Assembly (NCBI GenBank): GCA_050084985.1
Contig: JBITNC010000001.1
Span: 190,526,001 to 190,590,000 of the forward strand
DNA length: 64,000 nucleotides
Direction: 5' to 3'
Source of the DNA: Nageia nagi
Taxonomy: Eukaryota; Pinophyta
Part shown: positions 23,401 to 34,800 of the stretch, in pieces
How positions within the stretch are numbered: position 1 is the first letter of the stretch
Layout: each line of letters starts with the position of its first letter
Program-made: the position numbers and the translations under genes
The notes under the pieces: model-generated
Database searches by the model: none
Told to the model about the DNA's origin: nothing
Seen by the model: the letters and a program-made list of their open reading frames with translations, nothing else

Positions 23401-24844
23401 TATGGCTCCCTATAAAATTTGCAAGGATTGGTTAATTTTAACAAAAAAGGGAACAAATAGAAAGAACAATATTCTTGCTAATTCTAAAATATCCAAATCA
23501 TGCTAAAAAAATAAGAAAATAAACACCTAGCCTAAATTTTTGTTATGATATTGATTTAATGCATGTAAAGTTAATTCACAAACACCCTATATGATAAGAT
23601 AGCAATCCTACATGATTAATACTTGATGATGTTTAAAATGATAGTAGTAATTATATTAATCTAATTTCTTCTTATTTAATTTGGATATTATCTTGATTAG
23701 TGATTGTTTTTTTTATGATGAATTGACCTCTTGATTAGTTTTCCTAATGATTGATCTAGTCAAGTGTTTTTGGGTAAAGGATTAATCTCCAGGGGTGTGA
23801 AATAATTTATGGATCAAAGTTAAGTATCCCACCTTGGTAATGACATCCAAGTGTGGATAACTTTGTGGTAGTGAAATTCATATTATAGGAAAAATATTAT
23901 GCTCATGTGATTAAATATGCAAAGTTAATTATCCAAATGTTATACAACTCTATGGATGAAACTAATCTCTTCACAAGATATGATAAGGTACTCCCACCCA
24001 AGGATGAAATTTTCTTTTCACTAATGCAAAAGAAAAAAATAAATACCTAGGATGAAAACAACAAGAAAGTCTCATCTAATGCATGATAAAAGAGGGATAC
24101 TAGATTAGGGACTCCCACTTCAAGCTCCAAAAATGTATAATACCTACCTTATAAGATATGATCCTAACCAATAGACTACATACAGATTAGCAATTTCAAC
24201 TAGTAGATCAGTTAACTAGCCAACCAATTGGTTTATAGTAGTACCCATATAATTTAAAATGAAGTATGAAATACTAAAATAAAATAATATTATTAAAATT
24301 TTGGTTGAAAAATGCTATTAGGGAAAACCTATCACCTAAAAGAGGGTTGAAACTACTGATAAAATGATAAAAAATGATCTAAATATAATTAAAATGATCA
24401 ATACCCTAAAAATAGAGCTAACCAATAAACATAGGTCTGATTGATAGAGGCAAACTAATCTAGTGAATATTGGTTGACTAATGAATGATGATTCGAATGT
24501 TGATAATCATTGTTGAACCAACTAGTAGGCTCTATGGTGGCTAGGGCTAATCAGTTTGCTAACCCCCAACTAACCTCTGAGAACTAATATGATTACAACT
24601 GGTTAGTGATCCATGAAGAATGGGGATCCCAAGTCTTTGAAATCTGAATTTGAGCACATCCATTATGATTTAATAAAATGCAAAATAAGTTTTAGCACCT
24701 AAAACCATATAAAAAAGTAATAAAAAGGGTAAAAAATTGAACACCAAAAGGAGGTAAAGGTTGAGAAAACTCCTCAAATTCAGTGCTTCAAGGACTAAGG
24801 GAGCTCAACCATGATTGCTAGTCTATGGATGCTTCCAAAATGGA
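23401..24844. other. AT-rich retrotransposon-like DNA, no coding domain
   Basis: Short broken frames only. Words such as CAGTTAACTAGCCAACCAA resemble the right part of the dispersed repeat at 12026-12832, suggesting related LTR-type sequence. No gag or pol motif was found. Confidence 0.4.
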
Positions 24845-25354
24845 GATCCTCTTCCATAAAAATGGGAGGAGGATCAAGGTTGCACAACCATACTATTACT
24901 AGAGTTAATATTATGAAAAAATGATGTAAGTATGTACTCTTATTTGATGCCTAGACCTACAAAAGATAAATGGTAAAGTGAGTCTCAACACTCTAGTACC
25001 TTAAGACCCTAGAATATGATAAAATATAGGTATTCAACCTCCTTGAAGGAATGTATACCCCTTATACCATGATAAAATGGGCATTAGAAAGCAAGTAAAT
25101 GCCCACAATGTAAGGTGATATGATCATTCTATGCTAAGATAATGATACAAATAAGACTAAACTACCATGAATATAGCCTAAAAAAATGCTACATGCACAC
25201 AAAAATGCAAGAAATGCAATATAAAAAGGATATGGTGACTCCAATAGCTCCTTAACACTTATAAGAATGATAAAAAAATGTTATGTGAAGTGTTATAGGT
25301 GATTAGGGCTTGGGATATTGCATAAGGATTTGGCTATGTGAGGGAGAAGGCTCC
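24845..25354 (+). repeat. Dispersed repeat, copy 2, left half
   Basis: Aligns with 12026-12562 (GATCCTCTTCCATAAAAATG start; CAACACTCTAGTACC; AACTACCATGAAT; GGAGAAGGCTCC end) and stops exactly at the LTR element's left edge. The right half resumes at 30825. Confidence 0.75.
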
Positions 25355-26566
25355 TATGATATCCCTTTTGTACTATAGTGAATATTTGTATTTTTCAAAG
25401 TAGATATCTTAGATATATCCCTTTTAGCTAGTTGTGTTTATGTATGTAACTTAGGATAAGAGACATATTGGTTCATGTGGATCCCATTTATGAGCCCCTA
25501 ATTGGATGTCTCTCCTAAGTGGTTAAGATAGGGTGGGTCATGTGAGTTAGAGATCTTGAGTTGTGGAAATTCCAATGAGTTTATGTTCCAAAGTGAGGGA
25601 TGGCTATCATCATGCTTGCACCACCCTTGGGAGGGTCCCACACCCCAACATTGGATTACTGGGCTTCTAGGAAACCCATGTTGGCATTTAAAGGTGTTAG
25701 GGACCCCACATTGGTATTACTAGATCTTATATTGGTGTGTTGGCATTACTAGATATTATTAAAATGCATTAAGTTATTGGGCCCCTCCAAATGCCGAACA
25801 TTGGATTAGAAGAATCCATGATGAATTCAATATGGTTTCCATCATGAGAGCTTATAAATACTCAAGGGGAGCTTCATATTAGACATCAAATTATTATTAT
25901 TATTACTTCTCTTCTATCCATGGGACTTATCTAAACTTAGTAGTGCTAAGTGTTTATCCTAGATGGAGTGTCTAAAGGGTGATTAGGTTAAGGGATCCCA
26001 TCCATCTATGATTAGGTGGAGCATATAACCCATTTAGTGGAATTCAAGAGTGTATTTCTTTCATTCAATTAATTATCTAGTAGTATCAGAGTTATCCAAT
26101 TAGTGCTCAATGAGGTTTGGTGGTGACATGCCCTAGATTAGCTTTTGTAAGGCCAATGATAGCCATATGGGCTTGATTGTATTCTATTTCCATAATACAT
26201 TATTAATATACATCATAGGGCATTAGGATCTAATTCTTTTTATGTGATTGGCATATATGTACATGCATTGGGATTTTAGATATTTGTTTATGTTGGTTTT
26301 CCATTCTATGATCATTGTATGTGCTGAATTATAAATTCACTATTTTGTGCATTTGTTGGATGTATGGTGTGATTGGTAACATAGGAGGGATGATGTCAAG
26401 ATTATGGGGGTATTGGGTACCTAGGAGTTCAATGAAAAGTTTGTGGTGAGATTGGAATCCCTAGAGGTTCTACGTTGGAAGCATATGAGATTTGGCTAAG
26501 GGTTTGGAAATCTTAGTTGTATTTGATTTGTTATATTTGGCATTAGTGCTCATTTGGAATATTACA
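25355..26566 (+). repeat. 5' LTR of the non-autonomous element
   Basis: 1212 bp, aligning along its length with 29561-30824. A TATAAATA box is at 25853-25860, matched by 30038-30045 in the 3' LTR. The 3' LTR has an extra segment around 30265-30345 missing here. Confidence 0.9.
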
Positions 26567-26568
26567 AA

Positions 26569-26580
26569 TGGTATCAGAGC
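26569..26580 (+). promoter_or_regulatory. Primer-binding site, initiator Met tRNA type
   Basis: TGGTATCAGAGC is the standard complement of the 3' end of plant initiator methionine tRNA. It sits 2 nt after the LTR end, where minus-strand DNA synthesis would be primed. Confidence 0.85.
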
Positions 26581-27127
26581 TTGGATTTGGTCAACCTATG
26601 AGGTTAAGATCTAGCAAGAAATAAATTAAACCAAAATATCAAGAGATCCTACATTTAAAAGGCCAATTTCAAGGTTAAAATGAACTTTTTTTGATAAAGT
26701 ATAAATTCCTAGACTAGATCATCTAGGGTTTGAAGGACATATTTGTATATTTAAAGGCTATTTATAGGTATATAAGGACTTGATATATCATCCTAGCTAC
26801 TTAAAATTTATTATGAGGGTTTGAGATAGGGTTTGAAAACTATGGCATCCACTTAGAGGAGCAACAAATCTATGGAGGTAATTGTTCAAGAGAATGAGAG
26901 GTGGACATGGATGAACATGAAGTTAAAAGCTAGGGTTTCTAGTGGTGAAGGAGAGATACATAAATACATGTAGAATACTTCCAAGAGGAGGAGATATACT
27001 TTAATTTGGGGATTCACTTGTACACATAATTTTTATGAGCTCATATTAGCCATTAATAGTATCACCAAAGCAATCACTTCAATGGATTGGTAGATGACCA
27101 TGCATTTGGGAGAGATTAATAAGCTAG

Positions 27128-27356
27128 AGAGGCACCACTCACCCCATGATATGCCAATGAGCATCAAAAGGCACCATGTCATGGCCTAGATGATAATAGG
27201 AAAAGAAGAATCTTGGCATCACATATTGGGCATAGAGGAGGTTTGACACCCCATGATGGACATAAAATAAGCTTGGCACCCAACATTGATCCAATAGGAA
27301 ATTTAACACCCCATGTTGAACACCAAGGAGCTTGGGCACCCAACATTGGGTAGGAA
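27128..27356 (+). repeat. Minisatellite-like repeats in the element's leader
   Basis: Several diverged units of about 30 bp with words GGCACCCAACATTG and GACACCCCATG(A/T)TG. They produce overlapping frames on both strands that are not genes. Confidence 0.6.
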
Positions 27357-27362
27357 GAAGAA

Positions 27363-29121
27363 GTGGAAAGAGAAGAATCTTGGGTCAACCATATTGAAAC
27401 TCTAAAAAGATATGATAGCAAATTTGATTTTCATAGCAGTACTTTAGAGGTTTTGAATAATATTTTTGGAAGTGATAACATTGGGAAGAAAGGGGAAAGA
27501 GCCACTCTTGTTTCAAATTTGGTTTTAGGAGATAGTAATGATATGGGTGTAAAACATGACCTATCATGGAAGAATACCAAGGTTGCAAAGAAGGGAACAC
27601 TATTTCAGATCTTGGAAAATTAGAAATCATTGTATCCACACATGAGGTATGTTAAGTAGAGCTACATGATATTTCCTTCATAATATAATCATCTCTATTT
27701 GTTGAGAACATAGCAAGGCACAAGAGGCTTGATGTAGATATGAATGTTGCTTATGAATATGCAAATACTAGTCTCATACCTTTGGTTTCAAGTTATGATG
27801 AGTGGGAGAAACCAATTCTTCATGTTAATGACAATAGACTTCTAGCTCCATGGGATTCAGGTGTGTTAGCACACAATGGGAGATTTAAAAGGTTAGAGGT
27901 GTTCTTAGGGAATGAAGGAGATAATAAGAAGGTTTCTCAATCAACCTTAGGGAAGGAAGGTAGAATAATCTCAGCCTATTATAGAGGACATAAAGGTCCT
28001 TGGATCCATTTGGATCCTTAGTTCATGACATGGGGCAATGACCTCACTTGTTTTAACTCACTTTGGTTATCTGTATGTTTGCAAGAGTCCATAACCTCCC
28101 TTGAAATATTAGAGCATGAGAGGGGCATCATGCTTTCTTATGACACATTTACTCATAACCAAGGTATCAAGAAGAAGAGGGGTACATTTATTGATTCTTG
28201 TTGTCATTATGTTCCTAAATATCCACCACTTTTTGGGGTAAGGAATCATGTCATTTCTAAAGATACTTTATTTTCCTAAAAGGAAACAATGTATGAGGGT
28301 AACTCATGCATTACTAGGAGGATTCACTCCTCATATTTGTTCTTAGTATGGGCTAATTTGGAAGAGACATATTTAGATTTGATTACAACTTTCATTGAGT
28401 TGGGATGGTACATATCAAGGATAATATTTGATAGGGGAAGATGGAAGACAATTGGGGTTGAGATGTCACCATCATTATCAGCATCTTGGACAACATTCTT
28501 AGCTATTTGGACAATAATTTTAAGGAAAATAGGGATAGAATTCAATAATAGATTAGTTACTATTAAAGGGTGTATTTTTGCATGCATTAATGACATGATG
28601 ACTATGTTTGAATGGGCTAAATGTGAGGCTACATCTACCACTTATTTATAGGCTAATTTGACATCATGATGGTTGTATTTTGGCCTACCATTATTAGGAA
28701 GATTAAGACTAATGAGCAATACATAGGGTTTGTTGTTATTATTTTAGAGGCTAAAGTAGGGGTTATTGTTAACACATCATTGGAGACTTCATGGGTTGCA
28801 TATTGTATAAATTTTGGGTCTGTATTCATGCCATTTCTTAAGGGCAACATGATGAAAAATTTTATGTTGAAGAAATAGGTTATCTTTCAAGAATTATGGA
28901 ATAAGATTGATGATTATTTGGATACTACTAATGGATGCATTGTTGTTGTATGTCTTGATGGTGGTCTAAGGACTATTGTACATACTTTTGAGGATGAGTT
29001 TGATGAATGCATGTTGAGCATTCAAGTGCTTTTTCTACCCACATTGAGTAGTTTCATGAGGAGTCATCTAGATGAGGGGCATTCCACATTGGTCCTGGAT
29101 GAGGAAGGACTCATCATATAG
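27363..29121 (+). pseudogene. Broken ORF of unknown function inside the non-autonomous LTR element
   Basis: I do not recognise this product. Three open stretches (27740-28021, 28025-28279, 28289-28651) share one frame and are separated only by single stops. After about 28650 the frame shifts, and 28666-28878 and 28918-29121 continue in a common new frame. An upstream piece, 27363-27623, lies in another frame. In all, roughly 450 codons from 27740 look like one ancestral protein. It has mixed, protein-like composition (for example WVAYCINFGSVFMPF and CIVVVCLDGGL) but no zinc knuckle, protease DTG, RT YxDD or integrase motif. It could be a private element protein, a highly diverged gag, or a captured host gene. 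Confidence 0.5.
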
Positions 29122-29547
29122 AATACTAGTGCACTTGCATGTTCCATGTTGAGCTAGAGGAGTTACTAGCATGAGATTTGGAGCTTGGAAAGGCTCATCC
29201 ACTTTTCCATGCACATTAGAGGGGGAGTTTGGGTGTTAACAAACCAAGGAGTAGTTTGGGGCATGATGTTGGGAGTAAGAGGACTCCTCTATGTGTTGAT
29301 TTTAGTTGGGGAGATGGATTGGTGTGGAGTGGAGAATGGGTTCACATAGGAAGCATGGGATCCATCTATTTATTTTCATGCTTATTTCCATGTCTATAGG
29401 TATTCCATCATCATTTTTAAATTTCTATTACCGCCTACTTTTTGAATGAATACCTTTAGTTTGGTGATGACAAGATATCATCATCAAAGGATTCTTGGAA
29501 GATAGCATGTTGCAGTCTCCCATTTTTTCTTAGGGATAAGCAATTCT

Positions 29548-29560
29548 AGGAGGGAGGCTT
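29548..29560 (+). promoter_or_regulatory. Polypurine tract of the non-autonomous element
   Basis: AGGAGGGAGGCTT lies directly before the 3' LTR start TGTGATATCCC, the expected plus-strand primer position. Confidence 0.65.
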
Positions 29561-30824
29561 TGTGATATCCCTTTTGTACTATAGTGAATATTTATATTTT
29601 TCAAAGTAGATATCTTAGAGATATCCCTTTTAGTTGTTCATATTTATGTATGTAACTTAGGAAAAGAGACATTTGTGAGCCCCTAGCGAGGTGTCTCTCT
29701 CCTAAGTGGTTAAGATAGGGTCATGTGAATTGGAGATCTTGATTTGTGGGAATCCATAAGAGTTTTAGTGTTCTATAGTGAGAGATGGCTATCATCATGC
29801 TTGCATCATCCTTAGGAGGGCCCCACATCCCAACATTGAATTATCAAGCTTCTAAGAATCCCATGTTAGCATTTAAAGGTGCTAGGGATCCCATGTTGCC
29901 ATTACTAGGTCTTATATTGATGCATTAGCATTACTGGATATTATAATAGTGTGTTAAGTTACTAGGCCCCTTTAGATGGCCAATGTTGGATTAGAAGGAC
30001 CCATGATGACTTCGGGGTGGTTTCCATCATGGGAGCTTATAAATACTCGATGAGAGCATCATATTAGACATTAGATTATTATTATTATTACTTTTATTCA
30101 ATCCATAAGACTTATCCAAACTTAGTGATGATTAGTGTTTATCCTAGATGGAGCGTCTAGAGGGTGATTGGTCTGATGGATCCCACTCATATATAGTTAG
30201 GTTGAGCACAAACCCATTTGGTGGTATCTAAGGGTGCATTTATATCATTCAATCAAATATCCAGCTTTGAGGAGAACTCCTTTAGTGGAGGGTACTCAGA
30301 TCTAAGGAAGCATTCCTAACCCACTATTCTATAGAGCAATATTAGAGTTATTCAATTGGTGTTTAGTGAGGTTTGGTGGTGATATTCTCTAGATTGGTTC
30401 TTATGAAGCCAATTGTAGCCCTATGGGATTGATTATATTGTATTTCCATTATACATTATTAATATACATCAAAGGAAATTGGGATCTCATTCATGTTATG
30501 TGATTGGCATATATGTACATTTATTAGGGTTTTAGATATTTATTTATGTTGGTTTTCCATGATATGATCATTGTATGTGTTATGCAATTGTAAATTCACT
30601 ATTTTGTGCATTCGTTGGATGTATGATGTGATTGGTAACATAGAGGGATAACATCAAGCTTGTGGGGGTATTGAGTGCCTAGGAGTCTAATGAAAGGCTT
30701 GTGGTGAGATTGGAAGCCCTAAAGGTTCTATGTTGGAATCATAGGAGGATTGGCTGAGGGTATGGAAAACCTAGTTGTATTTGATTTGTTGTATTTGGCA
30801 TTAGTGTTAATTTGGAATATTATA
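29561..30824 (+). repeat. 3' LTR of the non-autonomous element
   Basis: 1264 bp, aligned with 25355-26566. It starts TGTGATATCCCTTTTG and ends GGAATATTATA (terminal CA mutated to TA). It contains TATAAATA at 30038-30045. Confidence 0.9.
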
Positions 30825-31092
30825 ACTCCATAATGGTCAAGAGGCAAGAGAGATTCTAAAATATCAAATAGGGAAAATGGATTTCAAATTTAACTTTGTA
30901 GATCTTATATTGGATCGATACATCAGTTGACCTAGCTGGTTAGCTAGTTGGTAAACCAATCGATCATGTTGATTGATATGTTGGTTAGGGTCCAACATAA
31001 AAATATCAAAATTTGTATGATGGAGCAATTTGGATGAAAAATACCAAGATACAAATGATCAAGGGTAAAAGGTGATTTTTTAGGTGTTTACA
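30825..31092 (+). repeat. Dispersed repeat, copy 2, right half
   Basis: Continues copy 1 from GCTCC at 12558. It shares ATCAAGAG-CAAGAGA, CATCAGTTGACCTAGCT, TTGGTTAGGG and GGTGATTTTT, ending near 31092. Confidence 0.75.
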
Positions 31093-31937
31093 CATGCTAA
31101 GGATAGTAGTGATGATAGTAGTAGTCAATGATTCTAAAGATATTGATGTTGCAACCAAATAATTGTATACATTTATTTAAATTTATATTTTGAGTACAAA
31201 TTTCTAAATATTAAAATGTTTTATAATTTACAAATTGAGTTTCAAATGTCTTCTTTGAGTCTCCAATTTAATATTTATTTAATTCAATTCAATTCAATTT
31301 AATAAATAAATTAAATTCATTTTATCAAAAAAGTAAAAAATTACCATTCAAACTTGGCATTAAGATAATATTTAGTATTAAACTTGTTGTTAATGCTAAC
31401 ATAGATATTTATTTCTTGATGTCACCTTTGAGATAATATCTAAAAATTTCTAATATGAATACAGATGTTATTCTTAACACACCCCTTAGTATTAGTTATG
31501 GCATCATAACACAAACCAATATTAAAAAAAAAAATACTTTGCATCTAGATGTAATTTCTAACACAAAACGACTGAAATCTAGTAGTGCATAAGTGATAAG
31601 GTGCAAATTTGGTGGAGGGTATATTTGGCTAATTTATATAAAAAATACTTTGAAGTTATAAAATTTTGGCTAGTTGACTAAAAAAAAACTCCAAAAAATT
31701 AGGCTACTTGGGCTTGGGCCAATGAGCAAAAAACTAACAAATTAAAAAATCCTAAAAAATGTTATTTTATGATAAATTTTTGTTATGCATTTCCCTACCC
31801 TTATGTTCTAGCATAATATTATCATTTGAGCTTCTTTTTGGTGGATTTTCCAACACCATCCTACTCTAGGGTGTTAGACAACTTCATTGTTTCACCCCTT
31901 GCATTCTTGCCAATGTCCATAATCCTTGTGTTAACCA
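31093..31937. other. AT-rich DNA, no gene seen
   Basis: Includes an AATTC-repeat patch (about 31274-31300) and oligo-A runs. No domain was recognised. Confidence 0.5.
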
Positions 31938-32900
31938 TTATCTTCCTCTTAGTGTATTTATTTTCTTTTTCTTTTTCTCTATGGTTTCTTTCCCTTTCTT
32001 CTTATGTTTTGACTCCAACTGTGTATCATTTTCCAATGATATATTATTAGAGTCTCTCTCCTCTATCTTCTTCTTCTTCATTCTTTGTATCCTCTTCTTT
32101 CTCTTCATCATGCTACTCTTTTGTAGAAGAGTATTTGGATACTTTATTATGTTTTGTTTCTTGTACCTGAGACAAATCTTCTTTGCTCTCTTTCTTGATC
32201 CTTTTGACTTCATCATTATAAGAAGGGTTAGATCATTGGATTTGAATTCGAGTTCTCTCATATGGCATGATTTTCTCCTTATTTTTTCTTTTAATTTGTT
32301 CTACTCTTGCTTTCTCCAGTATCTTAAGAAGTTCATTATAAGTTTGATCTAGTTGAGGAAATTCCTTCTTTGAGGGGGGTGTTGCATATTTTTCACTTCC
32401 CATTGCTTCTCTAAATCTTTAGTACTTTCAAACCATATGACCCTTTGTTGCCATTTGAGGTTTTATTTCTTCTCCGTAGGTTTTTAGCTATATAATATTT
32501 TTTCTCATAGTAGATAGCCTAGTAGGTATTGTGTACTTCATTATTATCAAGGGAAACTAGGCATTGGGAGGCTAGGTGCCCAATTTTGTGACACCATCTA
32601 TATCTGAAAGGGATTGATTCATAGTCTAACATCTACATCCAAGCTCCCAACTTTGAGTTTATTTTTATCTCCCCTGGAAGGGGCACTAGGATGTTTAAGT
32701 TAACATACATAACTTGAATTTTTATGTGTTTTTGAAAATGAAAGAGTGTAGTTGACTAGAGAGGCACACACTTCTAAGATTGTTGGTCATTTTGATATGG
32801 AAAAGATAATATAAAATTTGTAAAGGTTTTTGTATTAGAAAAAGAGGCAAGAACATATTGCAAAATATGTACAAGGGTGTGTAATGTATTGTACCAACAA
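31938..32900 (-). pseudogene. LINE-type ORF1 (DUF4283/zinc-knuckle) remnant
   Basis: On the minus strand, about 32700-32570, translation gives NILVPLPGEIKIN-K-GAW followed by MLDYESIPFRYRWCHKIGHL and ASQC. This is the layout of plant LINE ORF1 proteins, where a PLP-type segment precedes a YE-IPF-C--C zinc knuckle. The first Cys of the CCHC knuckle is Tyr, so zinc binding would be impaired. The downstream part (32450-31938) is Lys/Glu-rich, with one 107-codon open stretch that may be the charged ORF1 tail. ORF1 proteins bind element RNA. No LINE reverse transcriptase follows in the window. Confidence 0.5.
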
Positions 32901-32904
32901 ATCT

Positions 32905-34034
32905 AGCAACTGGAAATTAGGTTTGTATATGCCACTTCTAGTTCCAAACTAACCTTAGGAAAGTATCTCTATGGATTTTATTGGATATTTTCCTATGTCT
33001 AAAAGGATACATGGTTATTTGTTCATAGTTGTGGATATATTTAGCAAAATGTGTATTTTAATTCCATGTAAGAAGACAATTACTAGTTAAGAAGTTGCAT
33101 ATCTTTTATTTTCTCATGTATGGGTTCATTTTGGTTTGCCTAATTCAATTATTTTTAATAGATATTCTATTTTTTTGGGCAAATGTTGGACTTATTTGTG
33201 GGATAATATGGATATAAGACGAAAGAGGATTAGTATTTTTTATAATTGAAATGATGGTTAAATAGAAATGGTGAATTGAATACTAGTTTAGCTATTGTAG
33301 GGATATTATGGTAAACATGAAAATACTTGGGATGAACATCTTATATATATCCAACACTCTTACAATAGGGAAATTCATACTTCCACAAGTAAAACCCCAT
33401 CTGAGACTTATTTTGGATACCTTCCTCCATCACCTTTTGATTGTATGTTTGGGAAACAAAAGGATAAAGATGTTTCAACTTTGAAAGAAGAAGAATAGGT
33501 TGAATAATTTATTAACAAAGTTAGTAAAATTCATTTGAAAGTTAAAGAGAAACTTAAAGTGAGCCAACTTAGAGTTGACCATAAGTTTCAAGTGGGACAC
33601 ATATTTTGGATACATCTCAGTAAGGAGAGGTTATAAAGACCAACTAAGAAATTGAAACCTATAAGGTATGGACCATTTGAAATTTTAGATCAAGTGAGTG
33701 AATCTATGTTGAATTAAGATAACTTGATGAATGAAGATAACTTGAAATTATTTGAGTCATCTATGTTGAATTAAGAAGAGGAGGTAGTAGGTTAGGTTTT
33801 TTCATCAATTGATGATCTTTCTCCATCAACCATGAATGAACTTAGAGAAGATAAAACTCTTCAAAAGAATATTTGTACCATAATAAGGGAAAAATAAGAG
33901 ATTTAGTTGATTGTGTTGAAAGGAAATTATCCTAATAGATCCGAATGGTATGATAAAACCAAAGTTAGGGATTTATTTCCTCATATTCTTCAAGAATAAA
34001 TCTTTTGGGGACTAGAAGCCTCATTGGGTAGGTA
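32905..34034 (+). pseudogene. Ty3/gypsy integrase remnant
   Basis: Translation of the + strand gives LYGFYW/ISMDFIGYFPMSKR, then VVDIFSKMCILIPCKK, HFGLPNSI, and after decay GYYGKHENTWDEHLIYIQHS, TSKTPSETYFGYLPPSPFDC and FGKQKDKD. The C-terminal tail carries HLSKERL, KPIRYGPFEILDQVSE and ELREDKTLQKN, then NRSEWYDKTKVRDLFPHIL. It is closely related to the minus-strand integrase at 40137-41330 (same LPPSPFDC and WDEH-YIQHSYN blocks) but lies in the opposite orientation. The frame shifts and stops many times. The integrase would insert element DNA into the genome; this copy cannot. Confidence 0.8.
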
Positions 34035-34800
34035 TGATCTAAAGCTCAAAAACTTAAAGTGAAGATCAATACCAACGTATTTATATTTCAATATGAGATA
34101 TTCTTTTAACTTGGTAGTATTTAATGCATTATATCATAGCAATAATACTACCAACAATGCCACACTACCAATAATACCAACGTTAAGCTTCTTGTATTAT
34201 CTTTTAATGTAATTATTGGAGATCAAGATTTTTGATGTCATATGAATTCATGGGAGTTCTAAAGGTGTGCTAATTGGATGGTAATCATGAATTGGTCTTT
34301 AAATATTCCATTTTACAACTAAAAATGTATGTCATTTTGGTTACCCGACCATATCAACCAATGCTGGTGCTAAGAGGAAAGAGTAATTGCAAGGGAAGTT
34401 GAAGTGGTTTGATCCATTTCTAAGTTGTTTGGAAAGTTTAGGAAATACTTTTTCTTGCAAGAGGCATCAATTTTACCTATAAACTACTCCTATCCATTTC
34501 TAGAAGGGGTTGGTGTGTTTGGTTGATGTTGTAGATAGTTTTATGGTTCTTTCCAGTTGTGAATCTATGAGAAGAAACCATTGAAGACTTTAGAGAGGTT
34601 ATAAAAGAGATTAGGTAGTCAATAGTAGAAGATACTTCCTATGGAGGTTTTCTAGATCTTCATAAAACTATTGTACATGTGTTTCTCTTATGACTCAAGA
34701 TATTAATCAAAGATCAGATAAGCTAGACTAGCCCACATTGGGTGAACAAAGGTAAATCTTTGTGTCTTTATGTTGTGGATGTGATTTGCATACATTTACT
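34035..34800 (+). mobile_element. Remnant of the 3' LTR following the integrase fragment
   Basis: Starts TGATCT right after GGGTAGGTA, paralleling the related element at 40136 where GGGAGGTG precedes TGATCC. It contains TAGCCCACATTGGGTGAA at 34729-34746, the shared LTR word in the + orientation. The right boundary is eroded and could lie as far as about 34930. Confidence 0.5.

Larger units (their letters stand above)
25355..30824 (+). mobile_element. Non-autonomous LTR retrotransposon without recognisable gag-pol
   Basis: A well-bounded 5.5-kb element. Two long LTRs (25355-26566 and 29561-30824) start T(A/G)TGATATCCC and end ATTA(C/T)A. A 12-nt initiator-Met-type primer site lies 2 nt after the 5' LTR, and a purine tract abuts the 3' LTR. 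Flanks GCTCC (25350-25354) and ACTCC (30825-30829) form the target-site duplication. The intact paralogous site at 12558-12562 confirms the junctions. The 3-kb interior has no gag, protease, RT or integrase motif but carries a long broken frame. This is the structure of a large retrotransposon derivative (LARD-like) mobilised by a partner element. Confidence 0.85.

Noticed and set aside
27139-27421. Minus-strand frames of 66 and 80 codons
   Set aside because: Produced by the minisatellite in the non-autonomous element's leader; two frames overlap and neither has a domain.
28324-28850. Minus-strand frames of 105 and 65 codons in the non-autonomous element
   Set aside because: They lie opposite the longer plus-strand broken ORF, which is in the element's coding orientation and spans a larger region.
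31826-32352. Plus-strand Phe/Leu/Ser-rich frames suggesting membrane proteins
   Set aside because: They are the complement of the Lys/Glu-rich tail of the minus-strand LINE ORF1 remnant.
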